A DNA stretch of 63,783 nucleotides from contig JAIUOM010000007.1 in assembly GCA_020161215.1 (NCBI GenBank), positions 1-63,783 on the forward strand. Direction: 5' to 3'. Each line of letters starts with the position of its first letter. The stretch's first letter is position 1. The position numbers were made by a program, and so were the translations under genes. Source of the DNA: Pseudomonadota bacterium (GTDB lineage Bacteria > Pseudomonadota > Gammaproteobacteria > Burkholderiales > Burkholderiaceae_C). Below, in pieces: positions 7,437-18,882 of the stretch. Below the pieces are notes generated by a model, which saw nothing but the letters and a program-made list of their open reading frames with translations, made no database searches and was not told the origin of the DNA.

Positions 7437-8860
7437 GCCACCCGCAACCCGGCGCCCTGGTCGACGGCTTCGTGCTGGGCGAGATGTTGCACAAGGGCGG
7501 CATGGCGTTGATCCACAAGGTGGACTACGCCGACGGCCGCGCCGCGCCATTTCCGATGGTGATGAAGGTGCCGCGCATGACGGTGGGCGACGGCGCCGAG
7601 AACATCGTCAGCTTCGAGGTCGAACACCAGATGATGCAGGCCTTGAGCGGCCCGCACGTGCCGCGCCTGGTGGCGGCAGGCGACTTGTCGGTGCTGCCCT
7701 ATCTGGTGATGGAGTACGTCGCCGGCCAGACCCTCGACCACTGGCTGGACCAGGTCATCGGCGGCCAGCCGCTCGTGCCCCAGCAGTTGGCGCAGTTGGG
7801 TGCGGCCGTGGCCGTGGCCGCCCACGCCATGCACCAGCAGAACGCCGTGCACCTGGATCTGAAGCCGGCCAACGTGCTGATCCGCGACGACGGCTCGGCC
7901 GTGCTGCTCGACTTTGGCCTGTCCTTCCACGCCCACTACCCGGATTTGCTGGCCGAGGAGATGCGCCAGGCGGTCGGCTCGCCGGCCTACATGTCGCCCG
8001 AACAGGTGGTGGGCGTGCGCGGTGACCCGCGCAGCGACGTGTTTGCCATCGGCGTGATGCTGTACGAGCTGGCCACCGGCGAGCTGCCCTTTGGCGCGCC
8101 GTCCGGCCAGAGCGGCCTGCGCCAGCGCCTGTGGATGGACCCGCAGCCACCGCGCGCGCGCCGCCCCACGCTGCCCGGCTGGCTGCAGGAAGTCATCCTG
8201 CGCTGCCTGGAGCCCGCCGCCGCCGACCGCTACCCCTCGGCCGCGCACCTGGCTTTCGATCTGACGCACCCCGACCAGATCCAGATCACCGAACGCGGCA
8301 AGCGCCTGAAGGGCACCGGCTTTCGCACCCATTTCAAGCGCTGGGTTCGCGCCGCCGGCCAGCAGTACCAGCCCAGCCCCCTGCCCGCGCGCCAGATCAG
8401 CGAGGTGCCAATTTTGATGGTGGCCGTGCCGCACCACGACGTCAGCGACGCCACCTTGTTCTCGCTGCGCCAGGCCGTGGACCGCTCGCTGGGCATCCGG
8501 CCAGGCGCGCGCCTGGCGGTGGTGACGGTGCTGTCGCCCAGCGCCGCCAGCAACTCGGACGCCAGCCGCAGCGAAACCACGCTGCACCGCAGCATGCTGA
8601 GCATGCTCAAGAACTGGGCTCAGGGCCTGCGGCTGGAGGGCCGCCAGGTGTCCTACCACGTGCTGGAAGACAGCGACCCGGCCGACGCCATCGTGCGCTA
8701 CGCCGAGGCCAACGCCGTCACCATGATCGTGATGGGGGCGGCCACGCACGGCCTGCAGTTGCAGCGCTTCGTGGCCACGGTGCCGATCAAGGTCGCCATG
8801 CGGGCGCCGTGCACGGTGATCCTGGTCAAGCAGACGATGCCGTTCGCACAGCTGGGGTGA
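7433..8860 (+). CDS. Serine/threonine protein kinase fused to a universal-stress-protein domain
   Basis: A 475-residue cytoplasmic protein. Residues about 12-275 are a Hanks-type kinase with a Gly-rich loop near 17-27, the ATP lysine in VMKVP (K45), the catalytic loop HLDLKPANVL (H140, D142, K144; HLD instead of the usual HRD), DFG at 160-162, and SPAYMSPE as the activation-segment end. Residues about 324-470 form a UspA domain with the GxxxxG-type nucleotide pattern near TMIVMGAATHG. No membrane segment is visible. The kinase-Usp fusion coupled to a phosphoesterase points to stress-linked reversible phosphorylation. Target proteins are unknown. A family B element begins 5 bases after the stop. 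Confidence 0.88.
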   Translation: MSHPQPGALVDGFVLGEMLHKGGMALIHKVDYADGRAAPFPMVMKVPRMTVGDGAENIVSFEVEHQMMQALSGPHVPRLVAAGDLSVLPYLVMEYVAGQTLDHWLDQVIGGQPLVPQQLAQLGAAVAVAAHAMHQQNAVHLDLKPANVLIRDDGSAVLLDFGLSFHAHYPDLLAEEMRQAVGSPAYMSPEQVVGVRGDPRSDVFAIGVMLYELATGELPFGAPSGQSGLRQRLWMDPQPPRARRPTLPGWLQEVILRCLEPAAADRYPSAAHLAFDLTHPDQIQITERGKRLKGTGFRTHFKRWVRAAGQQYQPSPLPARQISEVPILMVAVPHHDVSDATLFSLRQAVDRSLGIRPGARLAVVTVLSPSAASNSDASRSETTLHRSMLSMLKNWAQGLRLEGRQVSYHVLEDSDPADAIVRYAEANAVTMIVMGAATHGLQLQRFVATVPIKVAMRAPCTVILVKQTMPFAQLG

Positions 8861-8865
8861 TCACC

Positions 8866-8985
8866 ACGCCCCCCGATGCGCCTGACGGCGCTTCCCCCCA
8901 CTGGGGGGCGGGCCGGCCGCTTCGGAGCGGCCGTGCGCAGCGGCCCCTCGCATGGCCTGCTCCGCGGCCTTTTGGCAGGGGTGTG
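8866..8985 (+). repeat. GC-rich stop-adjacent hairpin element, family B copy 2
   Basis: It starts 5 bases after the kinase stop codon with CCCCCCGATGCGCC, then TTCCCCCC-ACT-GGGGGGCGGG, which forms a perfect 6-bp stem. A further stem GGCCGCTTCGGAGCGGCC follows, then a stretch (GGCCTGCTCCGCGGCC) shared with the copy at 12034. The orientation relative to the upstream gene is the same as in the other copies. Confidence 0.6.
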
Positions 8986-8993
8986 CGGCCGGT

Positions 8994-9060
8994 TTGAGAC
9001 AATAAACGGCCAGAGGCCAGCGTGGATAGATCGCTTTTAGCTATTATAAATATAGCAAAT
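8994..9060 (+). repeat. Dispersed AT-rich repeat family A, copy 3
   Basis: The landmarks are CCAGCGTGGATAGAT and TTTAGCTATTATAAA, ending in TAGCAAAT. It lies between the convergent kinase gene and the carboxylase alpha gene, directly after the family B element. The gap 8861-9087 holds only these two repeats. Confidence 0.72.
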
Positions 9061-9087
9061 AGTGAATGATTTGCGATGGACAGGCGC

Positions 9088-11100
<2,013 letters not shown>

Positions 11101-11127
11101 GTCTTTCTCCTTGGGCGCCCATCGCCC

Positions 11128-11874
11128 TCACACCGGGTGGGGCGCGGGCTCGCCCCCCAAAAACGCCCGCAGCTTGCGGACCACGATCTTCAAAAACTTG
11201 AACAGCACCACCAGCAACACCACCGACACCAGCAGCATCACCAGCAGCACCACGCCAAACACCAGCGGATGCTGGGTGGCCAGCCACACCATGGCCACCA
11301 CCAGGCCATCCTCGAAAAACGAGGCCAGCCAGTTGGAAAACGGCTCGGGCGAGGTGTTGATGGCCGCCCGCGTGGTGGCCTTGGTGGCAAAGGACGTCGC
11401 CGCCAGCGAGCCGCCCAGCAGCCCCGCCGCCATGCCCATGGCGCCCGAATCGGCGCCGAACACGCCAGCGGCCAGCAGCGCCCCAGCGGGGATGCGGATC
11501 ACGCTGTTGACGGCGTCCCAGGTGCTGTCGACCCAGGGAATCTTGTCGGCGAAAAACTCCACCAGCAGCATGAAGCCACTGGCCGCCAGCACGGCCGGGT
11601 GCATCAGCAGGTGCAGCCCCTCGGGCAGTTGGATCCAACCGGCATAGCCCATCGCGCCGGTCAGAAACACCACCGCATACAGCCGAAAGCCGCTGGCCCA
11701 ACCCAGCGCCGCGGCCAGTGCCAGCAGGCTGGGCATGTCCAGTTTTTGCGCCACCGCGTCCACCGCGCCGCCAATCTGGCCCGCCGCCTGCCCCACCGCC
11801 TCGGCCGTGCCGGCCGGTGCGTGCACGCCCATGCCGTGCAGCCACTGCAGCAGCTGCTGGATCACCGCGTCCAT
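11128..11874 (-). CDS. DUF4126 family membrane protein
   Basis: A 248-residue protein with about five hydrophobic helices. The first is near residues 48-72, then ones near 90-108, 125-160 and 205-228. The family is DUF4126, recognised by LGWASGFRLYAVVFLTG and FFADKIPWVDSTWDAV. Function is unknown; members are small integral membrane proteins. It sits inside the leucine cluster just upstream of the carboxylase alpha gene, which suggests co-transcription but not necessarily a shared role. The basic C-terminal tail (KIVVRKLRAFLGGE) probably lies in the cytoplasm. Confidence 0.78.
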   Translation of the reverse strand: MDAVIQQLLQWLHGMGVHAPAGTAEAVGQAAGQIGGAVDAVAQKLDMPSLLALAAALGWASGFRLYAVVFLTGAMGYAGWIQLPEGLHLLMHPAVLAASGFMLLVEFFADKIPWVDSTWDAVNSVIRIPAGALLAAGVFGADSGAMGMAAGLLGGSLAATSFATKATTRAAINTSPEPFSNWLASFFEDGLVVAMVWLATQHPLVFGVVLLVMLLVSVVLLVVLFKFLKIVVRKLRAFLGGEPAPHPV

Positions 11875-11918
11875 GGCGTGATCCCCTCGTGTGCACCGAG
11901 TGTCACATGGCCCAAAAT

Positions 11919-11977
11919 ACTATTAAAACAATAGCTATTCTGGCAATATCCACGCCGACCCAAGGCATTTTTGACCC
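11919..11977 (-). repeat. Dispersed AT-rich repeat family A, copy 4 (inverted)
   Basis: On the minus strand it reads GGGTCAAAAAT, then GTCGGCGTGGATATTGCC, AATAGCTATTG and a T-rich end. It lies between the DUF4126 gene and the liuC-type hydratase gene. It is one of the most complete copies. Confidence 0.8.
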
Positions 11978-12033
11978 AAAACCCAGGAAACCGCCCCCCC
12001 AACCGAGACACCCCACCCCCGGCCGCGCGGCCC

Positions 12034-12142
12034 GACAAAAGGCCGCGGAGCAGGCCACGCCCGCGAACGCCGTGGAAGGGCTTGGCCCGCCCACTGGCGT
12101 TGTCCCCCTTGGGGGGGAAGGCGCGAAGCGACTCAGGGGGGG
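12034..12142 (-). repeat. GC-rich stop-adjacent hairpin element, family B copy 3
   Basis: In the direction of the hydratase gene it starts directly after the stop codon: a run of seven C, TGAGTCGCTTCGCGCC, then TTCCCCCCC-AA-GGGGGA, a strong hairpin. The distal part contains the GCCTGCTCCGCGGCC block shared with copy 2. It fills most of the gap to repeat copy A4. Confidence 0.62.
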
Positions 12143-12928
12143 TCACAACCACCCTGCTTTGCGTTTTTGCAGGAACGACTGCACGCCCTCCTTGCCCTCG
12201 TCGCTGGCCCGGATGTCGGCAATGCCCTTGACGGTGTGGTCGATCAGCAGGCGGGTGATGTCGCGGCCGGCCACGTGCTGCACCAGGGCCTTGCACTCGC
12301 GCACGGCGTTGGGGCTGTTGGCTGTCAGCGCGGCCACCAGGCCGGCCACGGCAGCGTCCAGGCCCTCGGCTGCCGCCACCTCGTGCACCAGGCCCAGGCG
12401 GTGTGCCTCGGCGGCGCCAAAGCGCTCGGCGGTCAGAAAGTAGCGGTGCGCGGCGCGCGCGCCCATGGCGCGGATCAGGTAGGGGCTGATGGTGGCCGGG
12501 ATCAGACCCAGCTTGACCTCGCTGACGCAAAACTGCGCCGTCTCCACGGCCACGGCCATGTCGCAGCAGGCCACCAAACCTAAGCCGCCGGCGTACACGT
12601 CGCCCTGCACGCGGGCGATGGTGGGCTTGGGGCATTCGTACAGCGTGCGCAGCATGAAGGCCAGCTTCTCGGCGTCGGCCAGATTTTCCTCGCGCGTGTA
12701 GTCGGCCATGCGGCGCATCCAGTTCAAATCGGCCCCAGCGCAAAAGGCCGGGCCCTCGGCCATCAGCACGATGGCGCGCACCTCGGGCGCCTCGCCCAGG
12801 CGCGTGAAGGCTTCGGCCAGTTCGGCGATGACCTCGTCGTTGAAGGCGTTGCGCACCTCGGGGCGGTTGAGGGCCACGGTGGCCACGTGGCCCTGGGTGC
12901 TGATGCGGAGGGTGGAGGTGTCGGTCAT
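12143..12928 (-). CDS. liuC: Enoyl-CoA hydratase/isomerase, probable methylglutaconyl-CoA hydratase
   Basis: A 261-residue crotonase-fold protein. It has NRPEVRNAFNDE near the N-terminus, the oxyanion motif AFCAGADLNWM near 64-74, and DVYAGGLGLVACCD followed by FCVSEVKLGLIPATIS, which holds one conserved catalytic Glu. The LNWM sequence and the context (carboxylase subunits and HMG-CoA lyase on the same strand) support hydration of 3-methylglutaconyl-CoA to HMG-CoA. The ATG at 12928 overlaps the stop of the upstream hydrolase gene (ATGA). In-frame codons farther upstream lie in that gene and do not resemble the family. Confidence 0.87.
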   Translation of the reverse strand: MTDTSTLRISTQGHVATVALNRPEVRNAFNDEVIAELAEAFTRLGEAPEVRAIVLMAEGPAFCAGADLNWMRRMADYTREENLADAEKLAFMLRTLYECPKPTIARVQGDVYAGGLGLVACCDMAVAVETAQFCVSEVKLGLIPATISPYLIRAMGARAAHRYFLTAERFGAAEAHRLGLVHEVAAAEGLDAAVAGLVAALTANSPNAVRECKALVQHVAGRDITRLLIDHTVKGIADIRASDEGKEGVQSFLQKRKAGWL

Positions 12929-14106
12929 TGAGGGGCTTTCCAGACGACTTGGTCGTCCACGGCGTACGGTTGGCAGGGGCTGGCGCTGAGGCGCTGGCAA
13001 TTGGCCAGCGCGCGCGCCAGGGGGTCGTCGCCCATGTCGGCCCATGCCCAGACGCCGTTGGCGCTGAGCACGAAGGCGCGTGGCATGGACTTGGTGAGGA
13101 ACATCTTGTAGCCCTCCCGACCAGTGGGCCTGAGGTGGGGCACTTTGTCCACGTCGTCCAGCGCGGCAAAACCGGTAGCCGCTGGAACAGGCATCAGGCC
13201 GACGCTTGCCAGCTCCGGATAGCGCTCGGCCACAGGCAGGCCAACCGCGCCCATGAAGGCTTGTACCTTGGGCTGCCACACGGGTTCGGCCGCGCGAGCG
13301 CCAAAGAAACTGTGCGAGTCGCTGCCAAACGGCCCGACATTGACCACTTCCACCGGTGCGCCGGCACCGGCGTAGGCCTCGGCCATGGCTTTCCACAGGC
13401 GTTCCGGGAAAAAGCTGTCGTTCTCGCCATAGAACCACAGCGACGGCCGGCGCGTGTCCTTGCCATAGTTGCCAGCCGCACGCGCCAGCGCGCCTTCCCA
13501 GCCGGAACAGTCGCTCTGGCGCAAGCCGCCGGCAAAGTTGACCAGGCCCTTCACGCCGGGCAGATCCAGGGTGCCGGCGGCCAAGGTAGTCCAGCCACCG
13601 TGCGACTGCCCGACCAGCAGCACCTGCCGCGTGTCGGCCCACGCCTGGCCGGCCAACCAGTCCAGCACGGTCTTCACGTCCTCGGCTTGCGCCAAGCCAT
13701 TGCTCTCGACATTGCAGCCACCGCCGACGTAGGCGCCCGAGGACTTGGAAAAGCCAGCCCGCATCGGCACCACCACGGCATGGCCTCGAACCAGGAAAAA
13801 CCGCGCGGCGCGGGTGGGCCGGTAGCGGGCCTGAAAGCGTGTGTCTCCGGCCATCTTGCCGTGGTTGATGACAACGATGGGAAACGGGCCTTCACCCGGT
13901 GGGCGGTACAGTGTGGTTTCCAGTTCGATGTTGAACAACTTGCCGGTGCTGGGCACGCGCACGACTTCCTCGCGTAGCGCCCGGTTCAGGTCTGGCGCGC
14001 CGGTGTTCACCTGCGCCAAGGCCACGCTGGCGATCACGCCCAACGCCATCGGCACGCCAAGCCGAAGAATAGCGGCAGCGGCACCCAGCAAGCCCGGCGC
14101 GCTCAT
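12925..14106 (-). CDS. Exported alpha/beta hydrolase (dienelactone hydrolase-like)
   Basis: A 393-residue protein with an N-terminal signal peptide (hydrophobic residues about 6-30, likely cleavage after SVALAQ). The alpha/beta-hydrolase core has the strand FPIVVINHGK, a GQSHGG nucleophile elbow (Ser) near residue 166, and candidate acid and His residues in GENDSFF and SDSHSFF. It is predicted to act in the periplasm on an ester or peptide; the substrate is unknown. It overlaps the DinB-like gene upstream and the hydratase gene downstream by 4 bases each, so a tight transcription unit runs from the VapBC module to the hydratase. Confidence 0.78.
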   Translation of the reverse strand: MSAPGLLGAAAAILRLGVPMALGVIASVALAQVNTGAPDLNRALREEVVRVPSTGKLFNIELETTLYRPPGEGPFPIVVINHGKMAGDTRFQARYRPTRAARFFLVRGHAVVVPMRAGFSKSSGAYVGGGCNVESNGLAQAEDVKTVLDWLAGQAWADTRQVLLVGQSHGGWTTLAAGTLDLPGVKGLVNFAGGLRQSDCSGWEGALARAAGNYGKDTRRPSLWFYGENDSFFPERLWKAMAEAYAGAGAPVEVVNVGPFGSDSHSFFGARAAEPVWQPKVQAFMGAVGLPVAERYPELASVGLMPVPAATGFAALDDVDKVPHLRPTGREGYKMFLTKSMPRAFVLSANGVWAWADMGDDPLARALANCQRLSASPCQPYAVDDQVVWKAPQ

Positions 14107-14612
14107 GCCGGCTCCCGCAGCATGTAGACCAAGTCCAGTACGGGGCAGGCGATCCCCAGGCCGGTGAGCGCCGCCGTGATCTGGCCGCGGTGGTGCGTGC
14201 CGTGGTTGAACACATGCGTCAGCGTGGCGGCACAGGGCAGCGTGACCGGTTCGCCGCGCGTGGTGGTGTAGCTGAGCACGCCGTCAAAACGCTCCGCGGG
14301 CCAGCTTTGGATCAAAGCCGCCCAGCGCACGGAACCCTCCCGCAGGCGCGTGTCCAGCCGCACGCGGTCGGGCTCGGCTTCGTCGTCCAACGCCAGTTGG
14401 GGCGAAATGCCTTCGTCGAAGCGGCGAAACCACAGCAGATGCTCGCCCACCAGCAGGTGGTTCAAGGTGCCGTGGATGCTGTTGAAGAACAGACCGACAT
14501 CGCGGCGGTAGTCGGCATCGGCCACGGCGGCCACGGCGTTCAGCAGGCGTACCGTGGCCCAGGCGTTGTAGCGCGCCAGGGTGCCGAAGTGGACGTGTGG
14601 GTTCATCGTCAT
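14103..14612 (-). CDS. DinB family protein
   Basis: A 169-residue four-helix-bundle protein of the DinB/YfiT superfamily. The conserved metal-binding histidines are visible: FNSIHGTLNHLL near residues 43-54 and HVFNHGTHHRGQI near 133-145. Family members are metal-dependent enzymes, often thiol transferases or hydrolases; the exact reaction here is unknown. I chose ATG 14612 because it overlaps the stop of vapC as ATGA, suggesting translational coupling. Another ATG two codons later would also fit. Confidence 0.78.
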   Translation of the reverse strand: MTMNPHVHFGTLARYNAWATVRLLNAVAAVADADYRRDVGLFFNSIHGTLNHLLVGEHLLWFRRFDEGISPQLALDDEAEPDRVRLDTRLREGSVRWAALIQSWPAERFDGVLSYTTTRGEPVTLPCAATLTHVFNHGTHHRGQITAALTGLGIACPVLDLVYMLREPA

Positions 14613-15010
14613 TGCCCCCAAATGCGCAGGCCGCGGTGGCCCGCAAAGGCATCGTAGTCGCGGTCGCTGTGCAGCAGCAGGTAGTTGTGCTCGATGCAGA
14701 AAGCGGCCACCAAGGTGTCGATGGCGCCCCGCACCGTGACGCCGTGCGCGCGCAAGCCCCGGTAATGTTCGGCGGCGGCCAGTGCCAGGTCTTCGCCGCC
14801 GCAGCGCTCGACACTCAAGCTGAGCAGCAACAGCCGCGCCTGCCGCATGGCGCGCTCGTGGCGAAAGCCGCGCAGCACCTCGAACAAGACCAAGTCAGGC
14901 ACCACCAGGCGGATGCGGCCGTCGTGCAGCAAGCGGCGCAACTCACCCCGCGCCGCGGTGTCGCGGGCGTTGAAAAAATCGATCCAGACGCTGGAATCAA
15001 CGACCAGCAC
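14609..15010 (-). CDS. vapC: VapC-type PIN-domain toxin
   Basis: A 133-residue PIN-domain ribonuclease of a type II toxin-antitoxin pair. The acidic active-site residues are in place: VVDSSVWIDFF (Asp5), FEVLRG (Glu near 43), RGAIDTLVAAF (Asp near 98) and HSDRDYDAF (Asp near 116). Toxins of this kind cleave tRNA or rRNA when not bound by antitoxin. The start is a GTG inside the vapB gene, so the two genes overlap by 14 bases with vapB first. Its stop overlaps the DinB-like gene. Confidence 0.85.
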   Translation of the reverse strand: MLVVDSSVWIDFFNARDTAARGELRRLLHDGRIRLVVPDLVLFEVLRGFRHERAMRQARLLLLSLSVERCGGEDLALAAAEHYRGLRAHGVTVRGAIDTLVAAFCIEHNYLLLHSDRDYDAFAGHRGLRIWGQ

Positions 15011-15305
15011 GGCGCGCCGCCTTGGCACGGGTGGCAGGGAACGGGGCTTGCCCCACGGCGCCGTAGGCGGCGCCAGGCTCATGCACCGCCGATATCGGCG
15101 CCTCGTCGGTCGCAGGCTGGGTCCAGTCGATGGACTCATCGCCCTCCCACTGGAGCTTGCCCTCCCACTTGAGGATTTCGCGGTACGCCGCCTGGCGCGC
15201 CAGCAGACGCAGGCCCGCCTCCACGGTTTCCTTTTTGGTGGTGTAGGGACCAGCGCGCATGGCCTCGGCCAGCAAGGCGTCGTCAATGTCGATGTTGGTG
15301 CGCAT
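14997..15305 (-). CDS. vapB: VapB-type antitoxin
   Basis: A 102-residue antitoxin. The N-terminal half, RTNIDIDDALLAEAM then TTKKETVEAGLRLLARQ, is the VapB (DUF2191-like, ribbon-helix-helix) pattern that binds operator DNA. A Trp-containing toxin-binding stretch (EILKWEGKLQWEGD) follows, then an unusually long Ala/Pro-rich tail of about 40 residues that covers the vapC start. The start codon lies inside a long inverted repeat that is likely the operator. The module sits 40 bases downstream of the liuB stop on the same strand. Confidence 0.82.
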   Translation of the reverse strand: MRTNIDIDDALLAEAMRAGPYTTKKETVEAGLRLLARQAAYREILKWEGKLQWEGDESIDWTQPATDEAPISAVHEPGAAYGAVGQAPFPATRAKAARRAGR

Positions 15306-15339
15306 GATGTGTATAAATTTCAGTTTATATGCACATCAT
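15304..15339 (-). promoter_or_regulatory. Inverted-repeat operator/promoter of vapBC, overlapping the vapB start
   Basis: An AT-rich inverted repeat has arms ATGATGTGTATAAA and TTTATATGCACATCAT around the spacer TTTCAG (one-base differences between arms). On the minus strand a -10-like TATACA ends about 4 bases before the vapB ATG. There is no purine-rich ribosome site, so a leaderless mRNA is possible. Autoregulation by the VapBC complex is the usual arrangement. Confidence 0.6.
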
Positions 15340-15344
15340 ACCCA

Positions 15345-16952
<1,608 letters not shown>

Positions 16953-17172
16953 GAGGATGACCTTTACTCTCGTTTCAGTAGCACACTTTCTTTGATGGAC
17001 GCCGACATAAGATACTTTTCTCTCATATCTTCCGTTTGGCGCCCCCTCGGCGCCAAACTGGCGCGGGCCGGGGGCACTCGACGCCGTCCACTCTCCGCAG
17101 CATAGGGCAAGCGCCGGGTGGGCGCCAGTCATTGAGGTTGCAAATCACGCCAAATTTCTTGAAACTGGCGCC
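16953..17172. promoter_or_regulatory. Divergent liuB / AraC-regulator promoter region
   Basis: A 220-base divergent intergenic region, AT-richer near liuB. It holds an inverted repeat AAGATA-N11-TATCTT at 17009-17031 on the liuB side. At 17140-17153 is the 14-mer GCAAATCACGCCAA, repeated with one change (GCAAATTACGCCAA) at 17286-17299 inside the start of the regulator gene. Either could be the regulator's binding site. No clear sigma-70 hexamers stood out. Confidence 0.4.
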
Positions 17173-18186
17173 ATGTCGGTTGTCTCCAGGCCCGTTGCCG
17201 CACACACCCCCATGGCCTTTGTGCAGGCCGTTCTGCAAGCCTATGCCGAACGCGGCCGCGACCCTTCCGGGGCGTTGCTCAAGGCGCAAATTACGCCAAC
17301 AAACCTGGCAAACCCAGACCTGCGCGTCGGCGCCAGCGCGTTCGAGCGTCTGTGCGCCGCCGCCATGCAGGAGCTGGACGACGAAGCCCTGGGCTGGTTC
17401 AGTCGGCGCCTGCCCTGGGGCAGCTACGGCCTGCTGGCGCGCGCCTCCACCGGCGCGCCCACCCTGGGCGTGGCGCTGGCGCGCTGGTGTCGCCACCATG
17501 GCCTGCTGACCGACGACGTGCGGCTGACGCTGGCCGTGGCGCGCGGCGTGGCCACCCTGAGCATCGAGGAGCGGCGCCTGCCGCCCGCGCTGCGCGAGTT
17601 CGCCCTGCTCTCGCTGCTGCGCAACGCCCACGGCCTGGCCTGCTGGTGGATCGACTCGCGCATTCCCCTGGCCGAGGCGGTTTTTCCGTTCGCCGCCCCC
17701 GCGCATGCCGACGCCTACGCCCGGATGTTTCCCGGCCCGACCCGCTTTGGCGCGGCGCGCGCGGCGCTGCGCTTCGACGCCGGCTACCTGCAGCTGCCGC
17801 TGCGCCGCGACGACGCTGCGCTGGACCTGATGCTGCGCCGCGCCCTGGCCCTGATGGTGCTGCCCTACCGGCACGACCGCCTGCTGGTGGAACGCGTGCG
17901 CCAACTGCTGGCCAGCGGTGGTGCGCACACGGCCGAATCGGTGGCGGCGCAACTGGCCGTGTCGGCGCGCACCCTGCACCGCGCCCTGCGTGCCGAGGGC
18001 GCCAGCCTGCAGGTGTTGAAGGACGAAGCGCGCCGCGCACGCGCCACCGAGCTGCTGCTGCGCACGCGGCGCCCCGTCAAGCAGGTCGCGCACGAGGCGG
18101 GCTTTCGCAGCGACAAGGCCTTCATCCGCGCCTTCCGCGCCTGGACCGGCCACACCCCGGACGAGCTGCGGCGCCAGGCGGAATGA
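17173..18186 (+). CDS. AraC family transcriptional regulator
   Basis: A 337-residue regulator. Residues about 15-205 match the arabinose-binding-like N-terminal domain of the OruR/ArgR-type AraC proteins; about 235-335 is the DNA-binding domain with two helix-turn-helix motifs (SVAAQLAVSARTLHRALRAE and QVAHEAGFRSDKAFIRAFR, then WTGHTPDELR). It is divergent from liuB, so control of methylcrotonyl-CoA carboxylase by a leucine-derived acid or CoA ester is a reasonable inference. It ends 3 bases before the convergent HAD phosphatase gene. A near-copy of an upstream 14-mer lies within codons about 38-43. Confidence 0.85.
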   Translation: MSVVSRPVAAHTPMAFVQAVLQAYAERGRDPSGALLKAQITPTNLANPDLRVGASAFERLCAAAMQELDDEALGWFSRRLPWGSYGLLARASTGAPTLGVALARWCRHHGLLTDDVRLTLAVARGVATLSIEERRLPPALREFALLSLLRNAHGLACWWIDSRIPLAEAVFPFAAPAHADAYARMFPGPTRFGAARAALRFDAGYLQLPLRRDDAALDLMLRRALALMVLPYRHDRLLVERVRQLLASGGAHTAESVAAQLAVSARTLHRALRAEGASLQVLKDEARRARATELLLRTRRPVKQVAHEAGFRSDKAFIRAFRAWTGHTPDELRRQAE

Positions 18187-18189
18187 GCT

Positions 18190-18843
18190 TCAGCGGTCCG
18201 CCAGCAGGCCCGACAACTGGCCCATGTGGGTGAGCAGGCGCGTGGCGCCGGCGGCCAGCAACGGCGCGCCGTCCGCGCCCGGCGGGCAATAGCCCCAGAC
18301 CACGGCCCCGGCCGCCACACCGGCCTGCACGCCGGCGGCGGAATCCTCCACCACCAGGCAACGCGCGGGCGGCACGCCGACGTGCTGGGCCGCCGCCAGG
18401 TACACGTCGGGCGCGGGTTTGCTGGCGGCCATCTCCTGGCCGCTGAACACGGCACCACCGAACAGCCGCGACAAGCCGACGCGCGCCAGCTGCATCTCGA
18501 CCTTGTGGCGATCGGCGCCGGAGGCGCAGGCGATGCGCCCGCCGGTGACGGCGTGCGCCGCGTGGGCGGCCTCCAGGGCGCCTTCGATGGGCGTCAGATG
18601 CGCCTGCAGCTCGGCGTTGCGGCGGGCATAAAAGCGCTCCATCCACTCATCGGTGAGCGGCTGACCGGTGCGCGCCTCGATCAGCGCGCGGTGGCTACGC
18701 ACCGTGACGCCGACGAAGCGGCGCATGCATTCGTCGATGCCAATGTCCCAGCCGCGTTCGGTCAGCATGGCGCTGAGCACGCGCATGGTGATCGGCTCGC
18801 TGTCCACCAGCACGCCGTCGCAGTCGAACAAAATCGCGTCCAT
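18190..18843 (-). CDS. HAD-superfamily phosphatase (beta-phosphoglucomutase/YniC-like)
   Basis: A 217-residue HAD subfamily IA hydrolase. Motif I is LFDCDGVLVDSEP (nucleophile Asp and the +2 Asp), motif II is ACASGADRHKV, motif III Lys is in AASKPAPDVYL, and motif IV is LVVEDSAAGVQAG. The alpha-helical cap lies between motifs I and II. Family enzymes dephosphorylate sugar phosphates or isomerise them; the substrate is uncertain. I prefer the ATG at 18843; a GTG three codons upstream is also possible. Confidence 0.85.
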   Translation of the reverse strand: MDAILFDCDGVLVDSEPITMRVLSAMLTERGWDIGIDECMRRFVGVTVRSHRALIEARTGQPLTDEWMERFYARRNAELQAHLTPIEGALEAAHAAHAVTGGRIACASGADRHKVEMQLARVGLSRLFGGAVFSGQEMAASKPAPDVYLAAAQHVGVPPARCLVVEDSAAGVQAGVAAGAVVWGYCPPGADGAPLLAAGATRLLTHMGQLSGLLADR

Positions 18844-18882
18844 CGTCGTCACCTCACCCCAAAAATCGCAAAGCCGCGATTG

